In this document: positions 35,302 to 43,362 of the stretch, in pieces
Layout of the letters: every line of letters begins with the position of its first letter
How positions within the stretch are numbered: position 1 is the stretch's first letter
From: Hoyosella altamirensis
GTDB lineage: Bacteria; Actinomycetota; Actinomycetes; Mycobacteriales; Mycobacteriaceae
Reading direction: 5' to 3'
Length of the DNA: 64,000 bases
Assembly (NCBI RefSeq): GCF_014191505.1
Contig: NZ_JACHWS010000002.1
Coordinates: forward strand, 930,001 to 994,000
Notes under the pieces: generated by a model
Databases searched by the model: none
What the model saw: the letters and a program-made list of their open reading frames with translations, nothing else
What the model was told of the DNA's origin: nothing
Translations under genes and position numbers: made by a program

Positions 35302-35735
35302 GGTTACATTGTGCCGCTTCCCTTGGCATACCGGGTGCTCCTCACGCTGTGCCGCGTGGCAGAAGTGACGTGGCCCCGGACCAGCTGGGGGTCGGTCCGG
35401 GGCCACGGGATGAAAGAGCACCTTTGATCTTTCACACCAATGAGGAGTGCCTGGACCTCGACAATGAAATCCGGCTGTGATTCTCCTGAGGCTGAGTCTA
35501 GGAACTAGGAGCGCAGAAAGAAAAAGATTCTCCGATGATTGTTTATGAATTAAGTCACCCGATAGATGTCAGAAATTTCACATCACATTGCGGGCCCTGC
35601 GAGCGGCATTCAAAAACCAAAACTGTGTGATTCATGTAATACAACACTGCAATTGTGATTTGCCGCATAGTCCGCCACCACGGGTAAGGTACTCAGTGTT
35701 CTCGCCCCGGCCGCATGCTGAGGAGACCGGAACCC
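35302..35735. other. 434-bp intergenic region, partly AT-rich
   Basis: Separates divergent arsR and the antiporter gene. It holds a strong hairpin (35370-35406), a possible 22-codon frame at 35440-35508 (MRSAWTSTMKSGC...) and, at 35515-35680, a stretch far richer in A/T than its surroundings, probably the promoter region of the antiporter. I could not make its sequence fit a ydaO-type riboswitch. No gene is recognised. Confidence 0.5.
35370..35406. terminator. Perfect 13-bp GC-rich hairpin
   Basis: GTGGCCCCGGACC (35370-35382) pairs fully with GGTCCGGGGCCAC (35394-35406); the loop is 11 nt. No T-run on either side. No annotated gene ends here: it stands 68 bp upstream of arsR. It could close a small RNA read from the AT-rich stretch, or act in the arsR leader. 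Confidence 0.6.
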
Positions 35736-37316
35736 ATGAATGTCGCGTATCTCGTGGTCCCCTTCGTCGGCGGGCTCATAGCTATGGGGCTGCGGCTGCC
35801 CCCACTGGTAGGTTTTCTCGCGGCGGGATTCACCCTCAACTTCATGGGGTACGAAGAGACCGAAGCGCTGAGCGTCATCGCAGACCTGGGTGTAACCCTG
35901 CTGCTCTTCACGATCGGCCTGAAACTCAACGTCCGCACGCTGCTGCGCAAAGAAGTGTGGGGGACTGCGACCGGCCACATGATCGTTTCCACGGCCTTTA
36001 TGGTGGGCGTGCTGTCACTACTAAAAGTAATCGGCTTTGCGGCGCTCGCTGACGCTGACCTGCGCGTGCTCGCGATCCTCGGTTTCGCTCTCTCCTTTTC
36101 AAGCACAGTGTTCGTCGTCAAAGTACTCGAGGAACGCGGCGAGTCACGTGCGCTCTACGGCCGTCTCGCCATCGGCATCCTCATCATGCAGGACATCTTC
36201 GCCGTCGTATTCATCACCGCTTCCACGGGGGAACTGCCCAGTCCGTGGGCGTTTGCCCTGTTCGCCCTGGTCCCCCTGGCACCGGTGATGCGCCGCCTGC
36301 TTGAGCACGTCGGCCATGGTGAAATGCAGATCTTGTACGGGGTCGTTCTCGCGCTTGCGGCGGGGTACGCGCTGTTCGAGTTCGTGGGCATCAAGGGCGA
36401 CCTCGGTGCCTTGATCATTGGCATGCTCCTCGCGCCGCACGCATCCGCTGCCAGTATGTCGAGGGCACTATTCAATATGAAAGAGCTATTCCTCGTCGGA
36501 TTCTTCGTCTCAATTGGACTCGCTGATTTTCCGACGTGGGGAACATTAGGGGTCGCTTCATTACTTTTAGTGCTGATTTTCGCGAAGGCGGGCCTGTTCG
36601 TCGCAATCTTTGCGATCTTCCGGCTACGCCGCCGCACTTCATTCCTCGGCTCACTGGCGCTGACCAATTACTCAGAGTTCGGACTCATCGTTGCGGTGCT
36701 CGCAGGCAGCAACGGGTGGCTCACCGACGACTGGCTCGTGACGCTGTCCATCGCGGTGGCACTGAGCTTCGCCGTTTCTGCGGTTCTGAACCGCCGGTCT
36801 ACGCAGGTCTACGAGAAGGCAATGGAACTGCTGCCCGATCAGGATCCGGCCAAGCTCAATCCGATCGATCGCCCCATCGGAGTTGGTCAGGCTGAGGCCG
36901 TCGTGCTCGGAATGGGCCGTGTCGGCAGGGGCGCGTACGACCGGCTCGTTGAGCATTACGGGCTGAACGTACTCGGCCTCGATACGGACGATGAACGTGT
37001 TGTTACGCTTCGCGACCAGGGCTACACAGTGATCGAAGCGGACGCCACCGACCCGGACTTCTGGGAGAAACTGACCCTCGCCGACACGGTCGACATCGTC
37101 ATTCTTGCGCTTCCGCACCACGATTCCAATGTTGTTGCGCTAGATCAGCTCCGGAAGCTCGATTATGACGGTGAGATCGCCGCGGTGGTGCAGCACCGGG
37201 ATGAGATTGAATCGATCCGGGAGCATGGTGCGGACGACGTCTTCCATCTGTACGCCGGTGCGGGTATTGCGCTCGCGGACGGCGCCGCTGAAGCTGCTGG
37301 GCTGGAACTCCGGTAA
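35736..37316 (+). CDS. Kef/CPA2-type K+/H+ antiporter with RCK_N (TrkA-N) domain
   Basis: 526 residues. The N-terminal 370 form a CPA2 antiporter with about 12 helices (LVVPFVGGLIAMGLRLPPLVGFLAAG at the start, LGVTLLLFTIGL, SFSSTVFVVKVLEERGE, IKGDLGALIIGML). The C-terminal 140 residues are a Rossmann RCK domain: VVLGMGRVGRGAYDRL, with Asp in VLGLDTDDERV and ATDPDFWEKL. It should exchange K+ for H+ across the membrane under nucleotide control. ATG 35736 has GAGGAGA upstream; an earlier ATG at 35715 is less well placed. Confidence 0.9.
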   Translation: MNVAYLVVPFVGGLIAMGLRLPPLVGFLAAGFTLNFMGYEETEALSVIADLGVTLLLFTIGLKLNVRTLLRKEVWGTATGHMIVSTAFMVGVLSLLKVIGFAALADADLRVLAILGFALSFSSTVFVVKVLEERGESRALYGRLAIGILIMQDIFAVVFITASTGELPSPWAFALFALVPLAPVMRRLLEHVGHGEMQILYGVVLALAAGYALFEFVGIKGDLGALIIGMLLAPHASAASMSRALFNMKELFLVGFFVSIGLADFPTWGTLGVASLLLVLIFAKAGLFVAIFAIFRLRRRTSFLGSLALTNYSEFGLIVAVLAGSNGWLTDDWLVTLSIAVALSFAVSAVLNRRSTQVYEKAMELLPDQDPAKLNPIDRPIGVGQAEAVVLGMGRVGRGAYDRLVEHYGLNVLGLDTDDERVVTLRDQGYTVIEADATDPDFWEKLTLADTVDIVILALPHHDSNVVALDQLRKLDYDGEIAAVVQHRDEIESIREHGADDVFHLYAGAGIALADGAAEAAGLELR

Positions 37317-37336
37317 GCGGAAGCGGCCACGGATTT

Positions 37337-38011
37337 TTACTCCGCGTGGTTGAGCGCGTGCGCGACCGCTTCCTTGGTCAGCCCTAGTTCTGCCATTCCC
37401 GTCATTTCGTCTCCATCAAGAACTGCTAGAACGATGTGGTTCGGTTCGACGTAGTCGCTTTCGCGCCGGAGGGCTTCGCGGAATGTCAGCTCGAGCGCTT
37501 TCTTAGCGGCACCATCGAACGGGATCAGCTCCGGGACGGTGTCCCCAGCGTCGGGGAGGTGCTTCGCCACAGCTCTGCGGATGTCGTCACCGCTGATATT
37601 CAGGGCGCGCGCTCCCGGGAACTCGGAAGCGGTGAGAACGCCGAGGATGAGGTGGGCTGGTGAGATTTCGGCGTTCCCGGCGGCGCGTGCCTCATTCTGG
37701 GCGGCCACAATCGCATTGCGCGCATCAGGCGTGAAGCGCCGGAAATCTTGCGGTGCATCCTTAGGTACGAAACGTTTCTGCGCCGCCTGTTTGGAAACAC
37801 CCATACTTTTTCCGATATCGGTCCACGATGCGCCGGATCGCCGTGCCTGATCGACGAAGTGGCCGATGAGGTGATCAGAGATGTCATCGAGATGCTCGGC
37901 GAGCAGCATCGCTCCGGAGAGGCGGTCGAGCGCATCAGAGTGTGCTGATGTGATCGCTTCGATCAGGGTGTCGAGGCTTATGGGGTTGTCTACAGGCATA
38001 GGTGAGTTCAT
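37337..38011 (-). CDS. HTH plus Clp N-domain regulator-like protein
   Basis: 224 residues. Residues about 50-72 form an HTH-like segment, SGASWTDIGKSMGVSKQAAQ, followed by KRF. Residues 90-224 hold a ClpA/C-type N-domain in two repeats (FTPDARNAIVAAQNEARAAG..., ISPAHLILGVLT; then AAKKALELTFREALRRESDYV, EPNHIVLAVL). No AAA+ ATPase part. Such proteins may link protein quality control with transcription. ATG 38011 lies 1 bp from a palindromic operator and 6 bp from a -10 box, so the mRNA is probably leaderless. Converges on the antiporter gene. Confidence 0.83.
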   Translation of the reverse strand: MNSPMPVDNPISLDTLIEAITSAHSDALDRLSGAMLLAEHLDDISDHLIGHFVDQARRSGASWTDIGKSMGVSKQAAQKRFVPKDAPQDFRRFTPDARNAIVAAQNEARAAGNAEISPAHLILGVLTASEFPGARALNISGDDIRRAVAKHLPDAGDTVPELIPFDGAAKKALELTFREALRRESDYVEPNHIVLAVLDGDEMTGMAELGLTKEAVAHALNHAE

Positions 38012-38012
38012 G

Positions 38013-38031
38013 CGTCAACTGTAGGTTGACG
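38013..38031 (-). promoter_or_regulatory. Operator 1 over the -10 box of the HTH-ClpN gene
   Basis: CGTCAACT-GTA-GGTTGACG, 8-bp arms with one mismatch. On the minus strand it covers the -10 TACAGT (38018-38023) and the start point. Operator 2 is 28 bp further up, start to start. Confidence 0.65.
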
Positions 38032-38040
38032 CGTGAGAGT

Positions 38041-38059
38041 CGTCAACCTTTGGTTGACG
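38041..38059 (-). promoter_or_regulatory. Operator 2 over the -35 box of the HTH-ClpN gene
   Basis: CGTCAACC-TTT-GGTTGACG, perfect 8-bp arms. On the minus strand it contains a consensus-like -35 TTGACG (38041-38046), 17 bp from TACAGT. It also overlaps the 3' end of the next cyclase gene. Confidence 0.65.
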
Positions 38060-38858
38060 TTTTCGGGGACTCGGGTGTCACCAGGTAAACCGCGTGCTCG
38101 CCGTCGAGTCCCTTCAGCGCCACTCGACGCTCCTCGCTGAACTTGACGGGAACCCCGTCGCGGATCGCTGCACGTACTTGCCCGCTAACCAGTGTCTCGC
38201 CGCCGCTGGCCTGGTCCGCGACGCGCGCGGCGAGGGCGACGTTCCGGCCGAAGAGATCGTCACCGCGGCGAACCGACTTCCCCATATGGATGCCGATCCG
38301 GACCCGGATGGCATGGCGCCGGGCCCAGTTCAGCGTGTCGAGCGCGTTCTGAATCTCTAGGCTGCACAAAACGGCCTGGTCAGGGCGAGAAAAAGCAACC
38401 ATGAAGCCATCACCCTGGCTCTTGATCACGTGCCCCCCATGAGCGTCGACACACTGCCGAATCAGCTTCTCGTGCCGTTCGAGTAGTTTCACCCATGCGC
38501 GATCACCCAGCTCTTCGTTGAGGGCAGTCGACCCCTGTATGTCCGAAAAGAAGATGACGACGGAACCGTTCTTGGTGAGTCGCGCGAGGTCTGGCCGCTC
38601 AACTTCAGCCCAGTTGGCCAGTTCCTCGACCGACGTGCGCATCGCTGCGCCCAACCCTTTCGAGCGGACGAGGTTCGCTGTCTGCCACACCGTCTTGACT
38701 GCCTCGCGACTGCCGCTGAGGAAACGCTGGGCTGGCTTCCATTCGAGCTCATTTTCCAGTTGGCTGATTCGGCGCTGAGCGTGAAAAAGCAGCACGCCGA
38801 GCACGATGGCAACAACAATTGCGCAGATTGCAATCGTTGTGAGTGCTGTTTGGCTCAT
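38043..38858 (-). CDS. Membrane-anchored class III nucleotide cyclase
   Basis: 271 residues from ATG 38858. One N-terminal membrane helix (about 6-27, [20 protein letters not shown]) is followed by a short coiled segment and the cyclase domain facing the cytosol. Metal Asp in [18 protein letters not shown], substrate Lys and second Asp in [15 protein letters not shown], and Asn/Arg in [11 protein letters not shown] are present, so catalysis is likely. The product (cAMP or cGMP) cannot be fixed from the motif. It is divergent from a second cyclase. Confidence 0.85.
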   Translation of the reverse strand: MSQTALTTIAICAIVVAIVLGVLLFHAQRRISQLENELEWKPAQRFLSGSREAVKTVWQTANLVRSKGLGAAMRTSVEELANWAEVERPDLARLTKNGSVVIFFSDIQGSTALNEELGDRAWVKLLERHEKLIRQCVDAHGGHVIKSQGDGFMVAFSRPDQAVLCSLEIQNALDTLNWARRHAIRVRIGIHMGKSVRRGDDLFGRNVALAARVADQASGGETLVSGQVRAAIRDGVPVKFSEERRVALKGLDGEHAVYLVTPESPKTSTKG

Positions 38859-38983
38859 GCCACAACCATCTCCCTGTCTGCCCGGGCGCCGACGTCGCAA
38901 TAGTAAACACGTGTACACTCAACCGGCAAGGCGGGGGAGATTCACGCTGCGAATTGCACAAAAACGGGACGGAGCACGCCCCT

Positions 38984-39682
38984 ATGGCAGACGATGAAAA
39001 TGCCTGGGAGCTGGATGAGATGCGCTTGCGCATAAAGCAGCTCGAGCACGAAAATACGCAGCTTCAGCAACTTCTCGCGCAGCACGTGGGAAGGGACGTC
39101 GCTCATCAGGCGCTCGTAAGTGGTTCAGGTATTGGTGGCGAAACTCGATTCGTTGCGGTGTTGTTCGTCGACCTCGTTGGCTCGACAACAGCGGTATCGA
39201 CGATGCGGCCCGCCGAAGTCGTGGCGATGCTCAACACATTCTTCGAACTCGTGATCAGAGTCGTCGAACGTCATGGCGGATTCGTCAACAAGTTCGTCGG
39301 CGACGAGGCGCTCGTCATCTTCGGTGCGCCCGCCTACAGGGCGGATGCTACGACCTCAGCACTGACAGCTGCCCGAGAACTCGTCGCCGAACTCGAGGCA
39401 ATACCCGGTATACAGGTCGGGATCGGTGTTTCAGCCGGCACAGTCCTAGCGGGCAACATCGGCTCTGCGGAGCGCTTCGAATATACGGTCATCGGCGACC
39501 CTGTGAACGAGGCGGCCCGGCTCACTGAGCTCGCCAAGAAACAGCCAGGAAGTATTCTCGCGTCCAGTTACGCCGTCGACTTTTCCGGAGACGGTGAGCA
39601 AGCACTATGGGAGACAGGCGAATTAGTCAAACTGCGCGGCCGGAACAAACTCACTCGGCTCGCATGGCCGCGCGCGAACTGA
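38984..39682 (+). CDS. Class III adenylate cyclase with N-terminal coiled coil
   Basis: 232 residues. The first 40 residues form a signalling-type coiled coil (MRLRIKQLEHENTQLQQLL), then the cyclase domain: metal Asp in AVLFVDLVGSTTAV, KFVGDEALVIFG with substrate Lys and metal Asp, and transition-state residues in YTVIGDPVNEAARL. Short and soluble. ATG 38984 is preceded by GGAG. The frame extends upstream into the divergent promoter, which argues against the longer start. It may pair with a sensor elsewhere. Confidence 0.85.
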   Translation: MADDENAWELDEMRLRIKQLEHENTQLQQLLAQHVGRDVAHQALVSGSGIGGETRFVAVLFVDLVGSTTAVSTMRPAEVVAMLNTFFELVIRVVERHGGFVNKFVGDEALVIFGAPAYRADATTSALTAARELVAELEAIPGIQVGIGVSAGTVLAGNIGSAERFEYTVIGDPVNEAARLTELAKKQPGSILASSYAVDFSGDGEQALWETGELVKLRGRNKLTRLAWPRAN

Positions 39683-39735
39683 GCGGGCATGCGCGAAGTA
39701 GCCGCCCCGAGCGTCATCGGCACTATTCTGTGAGC

Positions 39736-40767
39736 GTGACGGACGAACTAACCGATGATGAGGGCCACGGATCCGAAGAGTTGCTCGACGCGCTGACGGA
39801 CTACATTCTCGATCAGCTCAGCGGGGACGCGTTCGTCAAATGGGTCCACATCGAAGTTGGGCACGCGCTCAAAGCAGCGCAGCAGGTCACTCTTGGTGAT
39901 GTCGTAACGTCGAAACAGGTCAGCGGCGCAGCGATCAAATACGCGCTGGAGTGGCGAATTGAGGGCACGATTCCGGAGCTTGTCGGTGAGATCGCAAGCC
40001 GGATCCATGAACGCACCTTCAATGAAGCCGACGACGAGGTCGATTTCGTTTCGGAGCAGAGCTTCGCGGCGATCGCGGAAAAGTTCATGTCGAACCCCGC
40101 ATTCCAGCGGGTGGTGGACCTCTTCTATCACAGCCCGCTGGTGCGGAGTTCGGTCGCATGGCTGCTGTATCGGATGGCAGTGGATTCGTTGCAGCGCAAC
40201 CGCCAGCAGGCCGGTGCGGTGCCGGGCGTCGGGGCGCTCCTGCGCCTTACGAGTTCGGTGAGCACACGGGTCGCGCCGGGGATCCCGCACAAAGCGGACG
40301 AACTCTTCCGGGAGTTCATCGCGCGCATCGTCTCCGGCGTGATCTCCCACGTCGATACACCTGACATGAGTGACGCCAGGGAACCGGTTGTCGCGGCTGC
40401 CATGGAGATGTTCGAACAGCATGCATCGGAATCCTTCAGCACAGTCGGCGCAGCCATCGGCCCCGACGATATAGAAGACTTCCTGATCCTTGGCTTCGAG
40501 TTCTGGCGCGAATTTCGCGGCACGCGGTCGATTCGTACGGCGATCGAGGAAGGCGTGGCAGTCTTCTTCGGCAAGTATTCACGCCATACCCTCGCCGAGT
40601 TGCTCGACGAGATCGGTGTGACGCGAGAAGACATGATCGAAGAAGCACTCCGATTCGCGCCACGCGTGATCAGTGTCGTACAGGACAACGGCATGCTCGA
40701 TGCCTTCGTGCGGCGCCAGTTCAAAGACTTCACGGAGTCAGAGCGGGTGCTGAAACTACTGAAATAG
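39736..40767 (+). CDS. Conserved-looking protein of unknown function
   Basis: 343 residues from GTG 39736; GTG 39730 is equally possible. Mostly helical, with an acidic N-terminus (MTDELTDDEGHGSEELLDALTD). No membrane segment, signal or catalytic motif is evident. Recurring patterns such as FVKWVHIEVGHALKAA suggest a folded helical protein. It follows the adenylate cyclase by 53 bp in the same direction, so it may be an effector or partner of cyclic-nucleotide signalling, but that is only context. Confidence 0.6.
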   Translation: MTDELTDDEGHGSEELLDALTDYILDQLSGDAFVKWVHIEVGHALKAAQQVTLGDVVTSKQVSGAAIKYALEWRIEGTIPELVGEIASRIHERTFNEADDEVDFVSEQSFAAIAEKFMSNPAFQRVVDLFYHSPLVRSSVAWLLYRMAVDSLQRNRQQAGAVPGVGALLRLTSSVSTRVAPGIPHKADELFREFIARIVSGVISHVDTPDMSDAREPVVAAAMEMFEQHASESFSTVGAAIGPDDIEDFLILGFEFWREFRGTRSIRTAIEEGVAVFFGKYSRHTLAELLDEIGVTREDMIEEALRFAPRVISVVQDNGMLDAFVRRQFKDFTESERVLKLLK

Positions 40768-40779
40768 ACAACAACATGT

Positions 40780-41721
40780 CTATCCCGCCCAGCCGCCTCG
40801 ACGGAGGGCGGCCGAAACAAGCTCACCCACCCAGGACTTCCGGTGCCGGACCGAATGTGACGTGAACTGTAAGATCCTCCGTCCCGATGCAGTGAGGGCA
40901 GCGTGTCTGTCCAGGTCAGCGTCCCAGTGGGCAACATCGAGGTGCTGCATTCCGTGCACTTCCACCGCAACACCGTACTCCTCCCATTCGGTGTCCAAGT
41001 AGAAGTTCTTGCCGGGGCGTCGGTAAACAGACTGTCGCTGGGGCTCAGGCAGCCTGAATAGACGGCAGATCGACGCGAATTCCTTCTCCGGAACCGACGC
41101 GATTCCGCCTTCAGCGTCAATGATGGCTTCGGTGATCAGCGCGCGACGGTGGCATCGACCGCGGCGGCTTAAGGCCGTGCGCAAATCTTGAGAGCGCACC
41201 AGCCGCTGCTGTACCCCGGAGAGAATTAGCGCACACGCTTTGCGGTCAGTGTTTGCCCAGGATGCGGCGTCAATCAGGCTCCGCGGCAGTCGTGTCCGGC
41301 GCGGCAATCGTGCCGGGTGAACGTCAGTGTCGGCGAGGTGCTTCGACACATGGGGAATGACACCTCGGCCCTGCACTCGTGAGCCAGGCGGTACGACAAG
41401 GTGCACTGCGTTGCATTCAAACCCGCGCAGACCTTCAAGACTCGCGGCGGTCAAGCCAGCTAGCGCGGAGCCGGTTGGTGTTGAGAGCACAGCGATCCAG
41501 AAGCGTTGCTGTTCAGTCAGCACACCATTGTGGGCGACGTACACTCCCCGCGAGGGGTTCTGCCAATGCCCACTGCGCGCGCGTCGCTGTGCGAAGCATT
41601 GATCCCGCGGTGACAATTGCCTGCGCGCGACGACGCTATCCTGCAACGCGAGCAGAGCACGCAGGTCGCTGAGTTCACTGTGGTCATGGTGCACAGCATC
41701 GAGAATGCTGACAGTCGGCAC
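40780..41721 (-). CDS. DUF559/Vsr-like solitary nuclease-fold protein
   Basis: 313 residues, GTG start. The N-terminal half resembles the AbiEi-antitoxin-like winged region common to this group (RGVYVAHNGVLTEQQRFWIAVL, AASLEGLRGF). The C-terminal 110 residues are PD-(D/E)XK-like: VPEKEFASICRLF, LDTEWEEYGVAVEVHGMQH with Asp and Glu, then RRILQFTSHSVR. Many copies of this family occur per actinobacterial genome; the function is not known, though nuclease ancestry is clear. It faces the unknown gene downstream of the cyclase. Confidence 0.7.
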   Translation of the reverse strand: MPTVSILDAVHHDHSELSDLRALLALQDSVVARRQLSPRDQCFAQRRARSGHWQNPSRGVYVAHNGVLTEQQRFWIAVLSTPTGSALAGLTAASLEGLRGFECNAVHLVVPPGSRVQGRGVIPHVSKHLADTDVHPARLPRRTRLPRSLIDAASWANTDRKACALILSGVQQRLVRSQDLRTALSRRGRCHRRALITEAIIDAEGGIASVPEKEFASICRLFRLPEPQRQSVYRRPGKNFYLDTEWEEYGVAVEVHGMQHLDVAHWDADLDRHAALTASGRRILQFTSHSVRHRKSWVGELVSAALRRGGWAG

Positions 41722-41779
41722 TCAGCCGCCTCGCCGATGCTCGGAATGTGGATAACTACCCATCCTGTGGAGAACAGGT

Positions 41780-41824
41780 AAGGCATGTAGTTGGCACCTG
41801 AATAGGTCGCAAACAACATGCCTT
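41780..41824 (-). terminator. Hairpin downstream of the nuo operon
   Basis: AAGGCATGT (41780-41788) and ACATGCCTT (41816-41824) are perfect inverted repeats with a 27-nt loop, 12 bp after the nuoN stop on the minus strand. The loop is long, so this is tentative. Confidence 0.35.
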
Positions 41825-41835
41825 GCACCAGTGCC

Positions 41836-43362
41836 TCAGCTGACAAACGTAGATGCCCGCTCAGCTAGGTCGAGCACACTCTGCGGCATTACACCCAGCA
41901 CGACTGTCACCACCACGCCGATGGCAACAACAGCGGAAGTCATCGTCTTCGGCGCAACTATCGCGCCCTCTTCCACTGGCTCGCTGAAGAACATCAGCAC
42001 GATCACCCGAATGTAGAAGTACGCCGCGATCGCGCTGCTCAGGACACCGATGATCACCAGCGCGGCTGCTCCGCCTTCGACAGCGGCCGAGAAGATGACA
42101 AATTTGCTGATGAAACCGCTCGTCAGGGGCACACCAGCCAGGGCGAGCAGGAACAAAGCAAACGCCCCAGCGATGAGCGGCGACTGCCGGCCAAGCCCGG
42201 CCCATGCGTTCATATCCGCAGTTTCGATCCCACCCCGGTCGCGCACCAGGCTTACCACAGCGAACGCGCCAAGCGTGCTGAACCCATATGCGACAAGGTA
42301 GAACAATGTCGCTGAGACACCCGCGTCGTTGGCAGCGACGATGCCCGTCAGCAGGAACCCTGCATGGGCCACCGAGGAATACGCGAGCATGCGTTTCACG
42401 TCGGTTTGAGTTACCGCGATGATCGTCCCGACCAGCATGGTGATCGCGGCGATAGCCCACAGCATGGGCCGCCAATCGACCTGCAACTCCGGCACTGCGA
42501 CGTAGAAGACGCGCAGCATCGCTCCGAACGCGGCGATCTTCGTCGCAGCCGCCATGAACCCGGTGATCGAGGTGGGCGCGCCCTGATACACGTCGGGAGT
42601 CCACGTGTGGAACGGCACTGCGCCCACCTTGAAGAGCAGTCCCACTGACAGCATGCCCACACCGATCAGCGCGAGGGGGCTGCTGCCCTGTTCGGAAACG
42701 GCATCCGCGATGCCAGCAAATTCGAGGGTCCCGGCGAACCCGTAAAGCAGCGCCACCCCGTAGAGGAAGAACGTCGAAGAAAACGCCCCGAGCAAGAAGT
42801 ACTTGAGGGCTGCTTCCTGAGAAAGAAGGCGACGGCGCCTCGCCATCCCGCACAGCACATAAAGGGGCAGGGACAGCACCTCGAGCGCGATGAACATGGT
42901 GAGGAGGTCATTCGATGCGGGGAACAGCATCAGACCACCGACCGCGAACAACGCGAGCGGGAAAACCTCTGTCTGCATCACCCCCGCTTTGGTTGCTTCA
43001 CGCTCGGCGACACTGCCCGGCACGGACGAAGTTTGCGGTGCGAAAGCATCCATGAGAGCGGCACTTTCGCGGGTGCGTTCTCCCACCATAAGCAGCGACA
43101 CCACCGCGACGAGCACGATGGTGCCCTGCAGAAACAGCGTTGGCCCGTCAACAGCCACGGAACCGACTGCAGTGACACTGCTCGTTCCGGCCAGCATCAG
43201 CAACGCCACGAAAGCAACGACGAGACCGGTGAGGCTCAGCACCATCTGCGTCATATACCGGTGACGTGCGGGCAAAAACGCCTCGACGAGCACGCTGACG
43301 ATTGCCACACCGAACACCACGAGCATCGGCGTGAGCTGACTGTATGCGATATCAGGGGTCAC
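41836..43362 (-). CDS. nuoN: NADH-quinone oxidoreductase subunit N
   Basis: 508 residues, antiporter-like membrane subunit of complex I with about 14 helices. The proton-path lysine and helix regions are visible in LLSQEAALKYFLLGAFSS and AVPFHTWTPDVYQGAP, followed by TQTDVKRMLAYSSVAHAGF. It pumps protons as part of the membrane arm. GTG start overlaps the nuoM stop (GTGA). Last gene of the operon. Confidence 0.95.
   Translation of the reverse strand: MTPDIAYSQLTPMLVVFGVAIVSVLVEAFLPARHRYMTQMVLSLTGLVVAFVALLMLAGTSSVTAVGSVAVDGPTLFLQGTIVLVAVVSLLMVGERTRESAALMDAFAPQTSSVPGSVAEREATKAGVMQTEVFPLALFAVGGLMLFPASNDLLTMFIALEVLSLPLYVLCGMARRRRLLSQEAALKYFLLGAFSSTFFLYGVALLYGFAGTLEFAGIADAVSEQGSSPLALIGVGMLSVGLLFKVGAVPFHTWTPDVYQGAPTSITGFMAAATKIAAFGAMLRVFYVAVPELQVDWRPMLWAIAAITMLVGTIIAVTQTDVKRMLAYSSVAHAGFLLTGIVAANDAGVSATLFYLVAYGFSTLGAFAVVSLVRDRGGIETADMNAWAGLGRQSPLIAGAFALFLLALAGVPLTSGFISKFVIFSAAVEGGAAALVIIGVLSSAIAAYFYIRVIVLMFFSEPVEEGAIVAPKTMTSAVVAIGVVVTVVLGVMPQSVLDLAERASTFVS

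Noticed and set aside
35302-35735. A ydaO (c-di-AMP) riboswitch before the Kef antiporter gene
   Set aside because: Expected for some K+ transport genes, but I could not find the conserved core; only a simple hairpin is present.
37327-37349. Terminator between the antiporter and HTH-ClpN genes
   Set aside because: CCACG/CGTGG arms pair only over 5 bp with a bulged extension; too weak to annotate.
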